Assembly (NCBI RefSeq): GCF_017744435.1 | Contig: NZ_JAGIBG010000048.1 | Span: 1-53,228, forward strand | Direction: 5' to 3' | Origin: Pseudomonas sp. | Lineage (GTDB): Bacteria > Pseudomonadota > Gammaproteobacteria > Pseudomonadales > Pseudomonadaceae | DNA length: 53,228 bases | Part shown: one piece after another, positions 10,758 to 21,039 of the stretch | Layout: the number at the start of each line of letters is the position of its first letter | Numbering within the stretch: the first letter of the stretch is position 1 | Translations under genes and position numbers: made by a program | The notes under the pieces: generated by a model | Told to the model about the DNA's origin: nothing | Databases searched by the model: none | Seen by the model: only the letters and a program-made list of their open reading frames with translations

Positions 10758-10773
10758 TGGCCCGCAACCTGCT
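10758..10773 (+). promoter_or_regulatory. Candidate sigma-54 promoter of the urease operon
   Basis: The sequence TGGCCCGCAACCTGCT has the invariant GG and GC of the -24/-12 elements separated by exactly ten bases and differs from TGGCAC-N5-TTGCW at two positions. It lies 109 bases before ureD, leaving room for a leader. Urease expression under nitrogen limitation through NtrC and sigma-54 is established in several proteobacteria. I see only half-matching NtrC-like sites upstream. Confidence 0.55.
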
Positions 10774-10881
10774 ATATCCAGCCAGCGAAATTTGATCGAG
10801 TGGTCAGCCTGCTATCGCCCGCAGGTGCTGAACATGACCCTCTGAACGGCCGTCAGGCCACGGATATGAAGGGGCCGCAGG

Positions 10882-11715
10882 ATGTCGCTCGCGGAGCAGA
10901 TCGAACCCACCGAACAGGACGCCGGCTGGAGCGCCCACCTGCATTTGCGCTTCGTCGAGCGCAATGGCGTGACCCGCCTTGGTGCGCGCCGGCATTTCGG
11001 CCCGCTTTTGGTGCAGCGGCCGTTCTACCCGGAAGGTGCGCCGTGCCACGTTTACGTGCTGCACCCACCCGGCGGCATCGTCGCTGGCGACCGCCTGGAG
11101 CTGGACATCCACCTCGAACCCGGCAGCCACGCGCTGCTGACCATGCCCGGCGCCAGCAAGTTCTACCGCAGCATCGGCCCCACCGCGCGGCTGGCCCAGC
11201 GCTTTCACTTGCAGGCCGGCAGCACGCTGGAATGGCTGCCCCAGGACAGCATCTTCTTCAATGGCGCCCGCGCCAGCCTCGACAGCCGCTTCACCCTTGA
11301 GCCCGGTGCCAGGTTGCTGGCCTGGGAAACCCTGTGCCTGGGCCGGCCGGTGATGAATGAGCGCTTCGAGCAGGGCGCACTGGACAGCCGCCTGTGCATC
11401 GAGTTGCCCGGCGACCCCGGCCTGCACGAGCGCCTGCGCATCGCCGGCGGGCAACTGGCCAAGGTCGGCGGCCACCCGCTGGTCGCCACCTTCTGCGCAG
11501 CGCCGGCAACTCCGGCTGTGCTGGAACAGGTGCGCGCGCTACTCGATGAGCTCGACACCCCCGCAGGCGCGACCTTGCTCGGCTCGCTGCTGGTGATCCG
11601 CCTGCTCGACCACGACAACCAACACCTGCAACACACCCTGCAGCGCCTCTGGCATGCCCTGCGCCCGGCCGTTCTCGGTCTGGCCGCGTGCCCGCCGCGC
11701 ATCTGGGCCACTTGA
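10882..11715 (+). CDS. ureD: Urease accessory protein UreD
   Basis: This 277-residue scaffold protein binds the urease apoenzyme first and, with UreF and UreG, delivers nickel to the active site. Family landmarks are RFVERNGVTRLGARRHFGPL near the N terminus, YVLHPPGGIVAGDRLELDI (about residues 55-73) and PGASKFYR. The ATG at 10882 has aagggg about seven bases before it. It opens a tightly packed eight-gene operon, with only nine bases before ureA. Confidence 0.95.
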   Translation: MSLAEQIEPTEQDAGWSAHLHLRFVERNGVTRLGARRHFGPLLVQRPFYPEGAPCHVYVLHPPGGIVAGDRLELDIHLEPGSHALLTMPGASKFYRSIGPTARLAQRFHLQAGSTLEWLPQDSIFFNGARASLDSRFTLEPGARLLAWETLCLGRPVMNERFEQGALDSRLCIELPGDPGLHERLRIAGGQLAKVGGHPLVATFCAAPATPAVLEQVRALLDELDTPAGATLLGSLLVIRLLDHDNQHLQHTLQRLWHALRPAVLGLAACPPRIWAT

Positions 11716-11724
11716 GAGAGCGCC

Positions 11725-12027
11725 ATGGAGCTGACCCCGAGAGAGAAAGACAAACTGCTGCTGTTCACCGCCGCGCTGCTGGCCGAACGGCGCCTGGCCC
11801 GTGGCCTGAAGCTCAACTACCCGGAGGCGGTGGCGCTGATCAGCGCAGCCGTGCTCGAAGGCGCCCGCGACGGCCGCACGGTGGCCGAGCTGATGAGCCT
11901 GGGCCGCGAGGTGATCGGCCGCGAGCAGGTCATGGAGGGCGTCGCCGAGATGCTGCATGACGTGCAGGTCGAGGCGACCTTCCCCGACGGCACCAAGCTG
12001 GTGACCGTGCACGACCCCATCGTCTGA
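11725..12027 (+). CDS. ureA: Urease gamma subunit
   Basis: This 100-residue structural subunit starts MELTPREKDKLLLF and contains LNYPEAVALI, DGRTVAELM and VQVEATFPDGTKLVTVHDPI, all characteristic of UreA. It joins UreB and UreC in the (abc)3 urease core. It is followed by ureB after 19 bases, with no acetyltransferase gene in between, unlike the arrangement in P. aeruginosa. Confidence 0.97.
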   Translation: MELTPREKDKLLLFTAALLAERRLARGLKLNYPEAVALISAAVLEGARDGRTVAELMSLGREVIGREQVMEGVAEMLHDVQVEATFPDGTKLVTVHDPIV

Positions 12028-12046
12028 CCTGGAGCAGGAGCCCAGC

Positions 12047-12360
12047 ATGATCCCAGGTGAAATTCAGGTCGCCGCTGGCGACATCGAACTCAACGTCGGC
12101 CGTGACACGGTCAGCGTCAGCGTGGCCAACCATGGCGACCGGCCGGTGCAGGTCGGTTCGCACTACCACTTCTACGAGGTCAATGCTGCGCTGGTGTTCG
12201 AGCGTGAGCCGACCCGTGGCTTTCGCCTCGATATCCCGGCCGGCACCGCCGTGCGCTTCGAGCCGGGCCAGTCGCGCACCGTGCAGCTGGTGGCCTACGC
12301 CGGCAAGCGTGAAGTGTACGGCTTCCAGGGCAAGGTGAATGGCGCGCTGGAGGGCAGGGC

Positions 12361-12364
<4 letters not shown>
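12047..12364 (+). CDS. ureB: Urease beta subunit
   Basis: This 105-residue structural subunit of urease begins MIPGEIQVAAGDIELN and contains the conserved VGSHYHFYEVN and GTAVRFEPGQSRTVQLV. Its stop codon overlaps the ureC start (ATGA), coupling synthesis of the two subunits. Confidence 0.97.
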
Positions 12365-14064
<1,700 letters not shown>

Positions 14065-14074
14065 AGGAGTGAAC

Positions 14075-14566
14075 ATGATTGTTTTGACCCGCCGGATCGA
14101 GGCATCCGAGAGCGCCACCGGTACCGTGACCCTGGATGTCGACAGCCGCATCAAGAGCCGCTTGCGTGTGACCCTGGACGATGGCCGCGAAGCCGGCCTG
14201 ATGCTCGAACGTGGCCACCTGCTGCGCGGCGGCGAGTTGCTCGCCGATGCCTCGGGAGAGCAGGTGATCCGCGTACTGGCTGCACCTGAGGCGGTGTCGA
14301 CCGTGCGTTGCACCGACCCGCACCTGCTGGCCCGCGCCGCCTATCACCTGGGCAACCGCCACGTACCCCTGCAAATCGATCCGGGCCTGCTGCGCTATCA
14401 GCATGACCATGTCCTTGACGACATGCTGCGCGGCCTGGGCCTGACGGTGGAAGCCGAGCAGGCACCGTTCGAGCCGGAAGCCGGTGCCTATCAGAGCGCT
14501 CCGCACAGCCACAGTCACAGCCATGGCCACGACCATCCGTTCGTGCGTCTGCCTGCCCATTCCTGA
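14075..14566 (+). CDS. ureE: Urease accessory protein UreE (nickel chaperone)
   Basis: This 163-residue nickel-binding metallochaperone ends in a histidine-rich tail (HSHSHSHGHDH) that binds several nickel ions, as in other UreE proteins. The central domain has the conserved Y.LGNRHVPLQI and DHVLDDMLRGLG segments, whose histidine lies at the dimer metal site. I chose the ATG at 14075 because it has an aaggag ribosome site; the open frame reaches back to 13997 inside ureC without UreE-like sequence. Confidence 0.95.
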   Translation: MIVLTRRIEASESATGTVTLDVDSRIKSRLRVTLDDGREAGLMLERGHLLRGGELLADASGEQVIRVLAAPEAVSTVRCTDPHLLARAAYHLGNRHVPLQIDPGLLRYQHDHVLDDMLRGLGLTVEAEQAPFEPEAGAYQSAPHSHSHSHGHDHPFVRLPAHS

Positions 14567-14589
14567 ACCCTTCATTAAAGGAGCCAACA

Positions 14590-15135
14590 ATGAAAAAGAT
14601 TTTCGCCCTTGCCCTGCTGATGGTCGCACTGCCGGCCTTCGCCCATCCGGGTCACGACGGCAACCCGTTGCACGACGGGCTGTTGCACCCGCTGACCGGC
14701 CTCGACCACCTGCTGATGCTGCTGGGGACCGGTGTGCTGGCCGCGCTGACCCGGCGCAATTTGACGCTGCCGCTGGCCACCCTGGCCTCGATGTTCGCCG
14801 GTGCCGTGTGCGGCCATGTGTTTGGTGATGTGCTGGGGATGGAAACCATGATCGCTGTGTCGGTGCTGGTGGCCGCCGCCGCCGTGCTGCTGCCGAGCCG
14901 TCAGTTGCTGTTGGCCCTGGCCATGCCGGTGTTCGCCCTGTTCCACGGCTGGGCCCACGGTGTCGAGGCGACGCCGAGCGCCTTCTGGCTGTTCAGTGCC
15001 GGCTTCGTCACCGTCAGCGGCCTGTTGCTGGCCGTCGGCTTCGGCGTCGGCTGCCTGCTGCGCCGCCACAGTGGCCTGCAGAAGGCCTTCGGTGGCGGCA
15101 TGCTGGCTGGTGCCGCGCTGGTGCTGGCCGGTTGA
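14590..15135 (+). CDS. ureJ: HupE/UreJ family nickel permease
   Basis: This 181-residue membrane protein has a signal-like N terminus (MKKIFALALLMVALPAFA) followed by AHPGHD. It carries the family metal-binding signature HPLTGLDHLLMLLGTG near residues 33-48, then about six membrane helices including AVLLPSRQLLLALAMPVFAL. Its position in the urease operon supports nickel uptake for UreC. The ureF start overlaps its stop by one base. Confidence 0.92.
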   Translation: MKKIFALALLMVALPAFAHPGHDGNPLHDGLLHPLTGLDHLLMLLGTGVLAALTRRNLTLPLATLASMFAGAVCGHVFGDVLGMETMIAVSVLVAAAAVLLPSRQLLLALAMPVFALFHGWAHGVEATPSAFWLFSAGFVTVSGLLLAVGFGVGCLLRRHSGLQKAFGGGMLAGAALVLAG

Positions 15136-15809
15136 TGAACAGCGACCTGGCACTGCTGCGCTTGCTGCAGCTGGCCAGCCCCGGCCTGCCGGTGGGTGGC
15201 TTCACCTACTCGCAAGGGTTGGAGTGGGCCGTCGAGGCGGGTTGGGTGCAGGACACTGCCGGCTTCAGCGCCTGGCAGCGCGAGCAGATGCACGACACCC
15301 TGGCCTGCCTGGACTGGCCGGTGCTGGCGCGCCTGTACCGCGCCTGCGAGGCGGGCGACGCGCAAGCATTCAGCCACTGGAGCCACTTTCTGCTGGCCAA
15401 CCGCGAAACCGCCGAGCTGCGCCTGGAAGAACAGCAGCGCGGCTCGGCCCTGGCGCGCCTGCTCGATGGCTGGGAGCTGGGCCAGGACCCGGCCTGGCGC
15501 GCCAGCCTCGAACTCAGCCAGCTTGGCGGCATGGCCTGGCTCGCCGTGCATTGGCAGATCCCGCTGCGTCAACTCGCCCTCGGCCATGCCTTCGCCTGGC
15601 TCGAAGGCGCCGTGATGGCCGGGGTCAAGCTGGTGCCGTTCGGCCAGCAGGCGGCGCAGACCCTGCTGCGCGACCTGGGTGCTGAACTGCCCGGCGTGCT
15701 GAATCAGGCACTGGCATTGGCCGACGACCAGCTCGGCGGCGGCCTGCCGCTGCTGGCAATCGCTTCATCGCGTCACGAAACCCAATACACCCGTTTGTTC
15801 CGTTCCTGA
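15135..15809 (+). CDS. ureF: Urease accessory protein UreF
   Basis: This 224-residue all-helical protein acts with UreD and UreG in nickel insertion, in part as a check on UreG GTPase activity. Landmarks are LLRLLQLASPGLPVGGFTYSQGLEWAVE at the N terminus and PFGQQAAQTLLR near residue 170. The ATG at 15135 shares one base with the stop of ureJ; a TTG one codon upstream is in frame but not needed. ureG follows after 11 bases. Confidence 0.95.
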   Translation: MNSDLALLRLLQLASPGLPVGGFTYSQGLEWAVEAGWVQDTAGFSAWQREQMHDTLACLDWPVLARLYRACEAGDAQAFSHWSHFLLANRETAELRLEEQQRGSALARLLDGWELGQDPAWRASLELSQLGGMAWLAVHWQIPLRQLALGHAFAWLEGAVMAGVKLVPFGQQAAQTLLRDLGAELPGVLNQALALADDQLGGGLPLLAIASSRHETQYTRLFRS

Positions 15810-15820
15810 GGACTGCCTTC

Positions 15821-16444
15821 ATGCAAAGCTATCAGCAACCCCTGCGCGTCGGGGTCGGCGGCCCGGTCGGCTCCGGCAAGACCGCGCTGCTCGAATGCCT
15901 GTGCAAGGCCATGCGCGATCACTACCAGATCGCCGTGGTGACCAATGACATCTACACCAAGGAAGACCAGCGCATCCTCACTGAGGCCGGTGCCCTGGAG
16001 CCTGAGCGGATCGTCGGTGTCGAAACCGGTGGCTGCCCGCACACCGCCATCCGCGAAGACGCCTCGATGAACCTGGCTGCCGTCGAAGCGCTGGCGCGCA
16101 AGTTCGGCAACCTCGAAGTGATCTTCGTCGAAAGCGGTGGCGACAATCTCAGCGCCACCTTCAGCCCGGAGCTGGCCGACCTGACCATCTACGTCATCGA
16201 CGTGGCCGAAGGTGAGAAGATCCCGCGCAAGGGTGGCCCCGGCATCACCAAGTCGGACTTCCTGGTGATCAACAAGACCGACCTGGCGCCTTACGTCGGC
16301 GCCTCGCTGGAGGTCATGGAGCGTGATACCCAGCGCATGCGCCCGCAGCGGCCCTGGACCTTCAGCAACCTGAAGAAGGGCGAAGGCTTGCAGGCGGTGA
16401 TCGACTTCATCGTGGAGCGGGGGATGCTGGGTGTGAGGGGCTGA
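15821..16444 (+). CDS. ureG: Urease accessory GTPase UreG
   Basis: This 207-residue SIMIBI-class GTPase powers nickel delivery to urease. It has a P-loop VGGPVGSGKTALLE near residues 9-22, the nickel-binding Cys-Pro-His of ETGGCPHTAIRED (about 68-80), FVESGGDNLSATFSPEL and the base-specific NKTDLAPYVG. It is the last gene of the urease operon. Its last 38 bases overlap the end of a diguanylate cyclase gene on the opposite strand, and I see no terminator between them. Confidence 0.97.
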   Translation: MQSYQQPLRVGVGGPVGSGKTALLECLCKAMRDHYQIAVVTNDIYTKEDQRILTEAGALEPERIVGVETGGCPHTAIREDASMNLAAVEALARKFGNLEVIFVESGGDNLSATFSPELADLTIYVIDVAEGEKIPRKGGPGITKSDFLVINKTDLAPYVGASLEVMERDTQRMRPQRPWTFSNLKKGEGLQAVIDFIVERGMLGVRG

Positions 16445-18005
16445 AGTCCAGCACCTCGACGCGGTTGCGGCCATTCTGCTTGGCCTTGTACAGCATCTCG
16501 TCAGCCTGCTTGAGCACGGTCTCGGCCAGCTCGGTGTCGGGCTGGCGGCAGGCCACGCCGACCGACAGGGTGAGCGTGCCGCAGTGGGGCGTGTCGGCCT
16601 GCTCGACCGCCTCACGAATACGCTCGGCGATACGCCGGGCATCGGCCAGGGTGGTGTCCGGCAGCAGCATGGTGAACTCCTCGCCGCCGACCCGGCAGGG
16701 CAGGTCATGTTGCCGGGAATTCTGCCGCAGCAACTCGCCCAGGTGCTTGAGCACGTCATCGCCGGCGTCATGCCCGTAGGTATCGTTGACCCGCTTGAAG
16801 AAATCGATATCCAGGGCCAGCACGGCGAATGCCTGCTGGCTTTCCATCAAGGCGGCCAATGCCAATTGCAGCGCCCGCCGGTTGGCCAGGCCGGTGAGGG
16901 CATCGCTCTGGGCTTCCTGGCGCAGCTTGCCGAATTTTTCCTGCATCAGGCGCTCGGCAGTGAGCAGGGCGCGGCGGATGGCCGCGGCCTCCACGTACCA
17001 GGCGTCGATGCCGCGCAGTTCATTGGCGGTCTCGCTGGCTGAAAGGTGCGTGGCGCCGTGTGCCAGCTGGCGCAGTGGCTTGATCAGCCGGTAGGTCATC
17101 CACAACACCAGCGCAAAGCCGATCAGGCTGGCCGGCAGAATGTACAGCAGCACCTTGCGCATCAGCTCGTGCAAGGGCGCCAGGGCCAGCGCGCGCGGTT
17201 GCTGGGCGACCACGGCCCAGTGCGCGTCCGGTACCGGGGCGAAGCCGGCGAGCATGGGGATGCCAATGTAGTTGGGCGCATCCAGGTTACCGGTCTCGCC
17301 GCGCAGGGCTGCCTCGATGGTCGGGCTGCCGGTGGCCAGGGCGCCGATGCGTTCATGGTCGGGGTGGTAGAGCAGGCGCTCGTTGGCATCGGCGACGAAG
17401 GCAAAGGTGCCGTCATGCTGGTAGTGCTGGCCGATCACCGTGTGCAGTTCGCTTTCTTTCTTGAGAAACACCGAGCCACCGACAATGCCCAGGTAGCGGC
17501 CGTCCGTGGCGAAGATCGGCTCGGAGATGAACACCACCAGGTCGCCGCCCCGTGAGGTGTAGGCAGGGCTGACCTGCGGCTTGCGGGCATCGACGGCCTG
17601 CAGGATCTCCGACGCACGCTGGCGGTGGCTGGCGATCTGGCGAATGTCCGGATACGCCACCAGCACTTGCCCCTGGGCATTGACGATGACAATGGAGTTG
17701 AAGTCTTCGTCCTGGCTTTGCAGGCGCCTGGCTTCGGCTTGCAGTAACGCTGGGTCATCCAGGCCGGCGGCAAGCTGCCAGGCACTGTAGGTCAGGTGGC
17801 TGCGGGCCGAGCGCAGGAACTCGGTGATGCTCGAGGCCACCTTGCTGGCGTAGGCCTGGTTGGCTTGCAGGGAGAACTGCACCAGGGTGGCCAGCTGCAC
17901 TCGGTAGGCGACATACAAGGTGTTGAACAAGGTGGCCAGGCAGGCCAGCACGACGATGCCGACTACCAGGGTTCGCAGGTCGAGCAAGGGTAAGCGCTTG
18001 GGCAT
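16407..18005 (-). CDS. Membrane diguanylate cyclase with dCache sensor
   Basis: This 532-residue inner-membrane enzyme should make c-di-GMP. It has a membrane helix (about 12-34), a periplasmic dCache/PDC-type sensor (about 40-280), a second helix (about 285-305), a HAMP-like linker and a GGDEF domain. The active-site loop is GGEEF at 440-444, and the inhibitory RxxD site is intact (RQHD, 431-434) five residues before it, so product inhibition is expected. I chose the ATG at 18005; the upstream extension to 18110 is low in complexity. The end overlaps ureG tail to tail. Confidence 0.92.
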   Translation of the reverse strand: MPKRLPLLDLRTLVVGIVVLACLATLFNTLYVAYRVQLATLVQFSLQANQAYASKVASSITEFLRSARSHLTYSAWQLAAGLDDPALLQAEARRLQSQDEDFNSIVIVNAQGQVLVAYPDIRQIASHRQRASEILQAVDARKPQVSPAYTSRGGDLVVFISEPIFATDGRYLGIVGGSVFLKKESELHTVIGQHYQHDGTFAFVADANERLLYHPDHERIGALATGSPTIEAALRGETGNLDAPNYIGIPMLAGFAPVPDAHWAVVAQQPRALALAPLHELMRKVLLYILPASLIGFALVLWMTYRLIKPLRQLAHGATHLSASETANELRGIDAWYVEAAAIRRALLTAERLMQEKFGKLRQEAQSDALTGLANRRALQLALAALMESQQAFAVLALDIDFFKRVNDTYGHDAGDDVLKHLGELLRQNSRQHDLPCRVGGEEFTMLLPDTTLADARRIAERIREAVEQADTPHCGTLTLSVGVACRQPDTELAETVLKQADEMLYKAKQNGRNRVEVLDFSPSHPASPAPR

Positions 18006-18106
18006 GGCGGGCCTGTCTGGCAAGGGCGACGGGCTCAAGTATGGCCGGTTTCTGCGCGGCTGCTGCCCAAGTGCCGCTACGCTGCAGGCGGCACTTGGGC
18101 GACGGA

Positions 18107-18835
18107 TCACTCATGGCAGCAATGGGGTTTGCCGGGCTGGCCCTCGTAGCGATCGTGGTGCCGCACCCAGTCCATGGTCCCGGCTTCGTTGCGCCCCAGT
18201 GGCGCGATGTCGAGGAAGTTGTAGGTGTTGACCAGGATGTCCAGGCCGCGGGCGTAGGTGGAGTAGGTATGGTAGAGCGTGCCATCCGGGTCTTTGTAGA
18301 AGGCGCTCAGGCCTGGCAGCTCGGCTTCGTTGCCGGTGTAGGGTTCGTAGTTGTACTGGCGTTGGCCCTCTGTGCCGACGCTGACGCCGAAGTCCTCGTT
18401 GAAACCGCTGCCGTTGGATGAATACCAGGGGAATCGCCAGCCCATGCGCTGGCGGAAGGTCTGGAATTCAGGGTAGGGCGCGCGCGACACGGCGACCAGC
18501 GAGACGTCGTGATGGGCCAAGTGCAGGTTGGCGCCATCGAAATGATCGGCGAGGAACGAGCAGCCTGGGCAGCCTTCGCTCCAGCCCTCGGCAAACATGA
18601 AGTGATAGACCAGCAGCTGGCTGCGCCCGGCAAACAGGTCGGCCAGGCTCAGTTCGCCGTCCGGGCCCTGAAATCGGTAGGGTTGCTCGACCTTGACCCA
18701 GGGCAGGGCACGACGGGCAGCGGCCAGTTCATCGCGCTGGTGGGTGAAGGCTTTTTCGTGCAGCCACAGCTGGCGGCGGGCGGCCAGCCATTGCTCGCGC
18801 GAGGCGGTCGGGTGTTTCTGATCGGGGGTGCTCAT
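18107..18835 (-). CDS. DUF899 thioredoxin-like protein
   Basis: This 242-residue cytoplasmic protein has a thioredoxin-like fold of the DUF899 type. It contains QLLVYHFMFAEGWSEGCPGCSFLADHFDG, where the Cys-Pro-Gly-Cys sits at the place of the redox motif, followed by NLHLAHHDVSLVAVSRAP and YHTYSTYARGLD. Its exact reaction is not known. I chose the ATG at 18835; the upstream reading to 19033 runs through a REP palindrome and is not coding. It ends in a Cys-Cys-His sequence. Confidence 0.88.
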   Translation of the reverse strand: MSTPDQKHPTASREQWLAARRQLWLHEKAFTHQRDELAAARRALPWVKVEQPYRFQGPDGELSLADLFAGRSQLLVYHFMFAEGWSEGCPGCSFLADHFDGANLHLAHHDVSLVAVSRAPYPEFQTFRQRMGWRFPWYSSNGSGFNEDFGVSVGTEGQRQYNYEPYTGNEAELPGLSAFYKDPDGTLYHTYSTYARGLDILVNTYNFLDIAPLGRNEAGTMDWVRHHDRYEGQPGKPHCCHE

Positions 18836-18950
18836 GGGGGCTGACTCCGTGGGGGATTCAGTGAGTGGTCGATTCGAAGGGGAGGTGGATCGACAGGCTT
18901 GGAGCAGGGCCGACGAGTGGTTTGCGGGTGTAGGGCGGGAGGGGGGTGGC

Positions 18951-19010
18951 GCCTGTGAGATCGAGCGCCGCCCGCGATGCGCCGCGCGGGCGGCGCTCGA
19001 TCTCACAGGC
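18951..19010. repeat. REP palindrome, 26-bp arms
   Basis: Bases 18951-18976 (gcctgtgagatcgagcgccg...) are the perfect reverse complement of 18985-19010, with an eight-base loop. This is a second REP class, distinct from the cttcgcgg type elsewhere in the window. It lies between the HAD gene end and the DUF899 gene start. Confidence 0.9.
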
Positions 19011-19043
19011 GCTGAATGCCTCCCGGCGGGCACCTAGGGGCCA

Positions 19044-19703
19044 TCACCCGTGCATGGTTTCGATCAGTTCCCACAGCTGCGGATCATTGAAATCCCTCAC
19101 CACCAGTTTCGCCCCGGCAGCCAGCAGCCGCTCCGGCGTCTGGGTAGTGGCAACCCCAACGGTGAAGATCCCGGCCCCGCTCGCCGCAGTCACGCCCGGC
19201 AACGAATCCTCGAACGCCAGCGCCTCGCCCGCCGCCGCTTCCAGGCGTTGCAACCCGGTCAGATAGGGCAGTGGATCAGGCTTGGCCCGCTCCAGTTCCT
19301 CGGCCACCAGCACATGCTCGATGCGATCGCCAAGCCCCATGGCCGTGAGCATGTGCTTGGCATTCAGCCGCGGCGCATTGGTCACCACGCACATGCCGAT
19401 GTCCCAGGCTCGCGCATGGTCCATCAGGCGCAGCAGGCCGGGCATGGGTTGCAACACGGGTGACAGTTCACGGAAAAGCGCTTCCTTGCGCTCGGCCAGC
19501 GCCTGGCGCTCGGTTGTGTCGGCAAGCGGAAACAACTCGGCAAACAGTTCACCATTGGCCCGGCCGCTGACTTGGGCATCGAATTGTTCCTGGGTCAGCT
19601 CCCGGCCGTCATAGTCATGCAGCAGTTGGCGGAAGGCCTGCAAGTGCAGGGTGTCGGTGTCGGTCAAGGTTCCATCGAGATCGAACAGCAAGGCAGTCAG
19701 CAT
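19044..19703 (-). CDS. HAD-superfamily hydrolase, subfamily IA
   Basis: This 219-residue phosphatase or phosphomutase-like enzyme has motif I FDLDGTLTDTD (7-17), a helical cap, motif II VVTNAPRLNAK, a lysine in AKPDPLPYL and motif III AFEDSLPGVTAA. These place it with phosphoglycolate phosphatase and beta-phosphoglucomutase relatives, but the substrate cannot be read. It is divergent from lexA2 across 92 bases, so SOS control of this gene is possible but not shown. Confidence 0.9.
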   Translation of the reverse strand: MLTALLFDLDGTLTDTDTLHLQAFRQLLHDYDGRELTQEQFDAQVSGRANGELFAELFPLADTTERQALAERKEALFRELSPVLQPMPGLLRLMDHARAWDIGMCVVTNAPRLNAKHMLTAMGLGDRIEHVLVAEELERAKPDPLPYLTGLQRLEAAAGEALAFEDSLPGVTAASGAGIFTVGVATTQTPERLLAAGAKLVVRDFNDPQLWELIETMHG

Positions 19704-19787
19704 CAGGTATCCAGGTATTCAAAACAAAAGCCCGGGGATGATAACCAAACCTGACGACAAAGGGGGCTGTTCAGCGTACACCGAAAA

Positions 19788-19803
19788 GAGTACAAATGTA
19801 CTC
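19788..19803 (+). promoter_or_regulatory. LexA2 operator overlapping the lexA2 start
   Basis: A perfect palindrome, GAGTAC-AAAT-GTACTC, covers 19788-19803. It matches the AGTAC-N4-GTnCT form I recall for the second P. putida LexA rather than the CTGT-N8-ACAG box of LexA1. It contains the upstream ATG (19796) of lexA2 and ends one base before the second ATG (19805), so repressor and ribosome would use the same bases in DNA and RNA. Confidence 0.75.
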
Positions 19804-20413
19804 CATGGACAATCTCACCCCAAAACGCCGTGCAATCCTCGAATTCATTCGCGAGCGCATTGCCGACCACGGTCAGCCACCGAGCCTGGCCGATATCGCC
19901 AGCCGCTTCGGCTTCGCCTCGCGCAGCGTCGCGCGCAAGCACATCACCGCGTTGTGCCAGGCCGGCTACATTGACGTCACGCCCAACCAGGCGCGGGGCA
20001 TTCGCCTGGCCGAGCCCCTGCGCCGGCCGGAAATCCTCGAGATTCCCGTGCTGGGGCAGGTGGCCGCCGGTGCGCCGATCGGCCCGGACCTGGGCATTCA
20101 CGAGCAATTGCTGCTCGACCCCAGCCTGTTCCGACGCACACCGGACTACCTGCTCAAGGTGCGCGGTGATTCGATGATCGACGACGGCATCTTCGACGGT
20201 GACCTGGTCGGCATCCGCCAGCAGGGCGAGGCACGTGACGGCCAGATCGTGGTCGCACGCCTGGACGGCGAAGTCACCATCAAGCGCCTGCAGCGCCAGC
20301 CCGGTGGTTACCGGCTGTTGCCGCGCAACCCGGCCTATGCGCCGATCGACGTGGGGCCCGAGCGCGACTTCTTCATCGAAGGCGTGTTCTGTGGCCTGTT
20401 GAGGCGCGACTGA
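19796..20413 (+). CDS. lexA2: SOS repressor LexA (LexA2 type)
   Basis: This repressor self-cleaves on RecA filaments, releasing the cassette it heads. It has an N-terminal winged helix (KRRAILEFIRERIADHGQPPS, SLADIASRFGFASRSVARKHI), an Ala-Gly cleavage site at 91-92 in GQVAAGAPIG, catalytic S126 in RGDSMIDD and K163 in EVTIKRL. Two starts are possible: ATG 19796 (205 residues), five bases after aaaagag, and ATG 19805 (202 residues). I report the first because of the spacing. imuA overlaps its stop by one base. Confidence 0.93.
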   Translation: MYSMDNLTPKRRAILEFIRERIADHGQPPSLADIASRFGFASRSVARKHITALCQAGYIDVTPNQARGIRLAEPLRRPEILEIPVLGQVAAGAPIGPDLGIHEQLLLDPSLFRRTPDYLLKVRGDSMIDDGIFDGDLVGIRQQGEARDGQIVVARLDGEVTIKRLQRQPGGYRLLPRNPAYAPIDVGPERDFFIEGVFCGLLRRD

Positions 20414-21033
20414 TGGGCGCGGTGGTCGATCTCGATCGGCTGCTCGACCAGCGTCAGGTCTGGCGCGGGCGGCAGGGCCAGGTGCGCCCGGCCGGGCTGC
20501 AACCCACTGGCCATGCACTGCTCGACCAAGGCCTGCCGGATGGCGGTTGGCCGGCCGCAGCCCTCAGCGAGTTGCTGTTGGCCAGCCCGGGCTGTGGCGA
20601 GTTGCAACTGCTCTGGCCATCCCTGGCACGCCTGACGGCTGAAGGCGGGCGGGTGGTGCTGGTGGCGCCGCCGTTCATTCCCTATGCACCGGCCTGGCAG
20701 GCCGCTGGCGTGGACCTGCGCTGGCTGGTGCAGGTCGATGCCGCGCAGGCCGATGCCCTGTGGGCGGCCGAACAGTGCTTGCGATCCGGCAGCTGCGCGG
20801 CGGTGCTGTGCTGGCCGGAGCGTGCCGATGACCGCGCCCTGCGTCGCCTGCAGGTGGCCGCCGAGACAGGGCAGGCACTGGCCTTCGCCTGTCGGCCGCA
20901 ACAGGCTGCGCACAACCCGTCGCCCGCTGCGCTGCGTATTGCCGTGGATACGCGCCCGGCGCAATGGCGTGTACTCAAGTGCCGTGGCGGCATGCCACCG
21001 GCCATGCCAATCGCCTGCCCAGGGCGGGGTTGA
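20413..21033 (+). CDS. imuA: ImuA, RecA-like mutagenesis cassette protein
   Basis: This 206-residue protein (also called SulA2 or ImuA) is the helper of the ImuB-DnaE2 translesion complex. It has a RecA/SulA-like core: GLPDGGWPAAALSELLLASPGCGELQLLWPSL near residues 40-75 aligns with the P-loop region but lacks a proper GKT/S, so ATP binding is doubtful. VLVAPPFIPYAPAW follows as a core strand. The start shares one base with the lexA2 stop, and imuB follows after six bases. Confidence 0.88.
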   Translation: MGAVVDLDRLLDQRQVWRGRQGQVRPAGLQPTGHALLDQGLPDGGWPAAALSELLLASPGCGELQLLWPSLARLTAEGGRVVLVAPPFIPYAPAWQAAGVDLRWLVQVDAAQADALWAAEQCLRSGSCAAVLCWPERADDRALRRLQVAAETGQALAFACRPQQAAHNPSPAALRIAVDTRPAQWRVLKCRGGMPPAMPIACPGRG

Positions 21034-21039
21034 TGCAGC

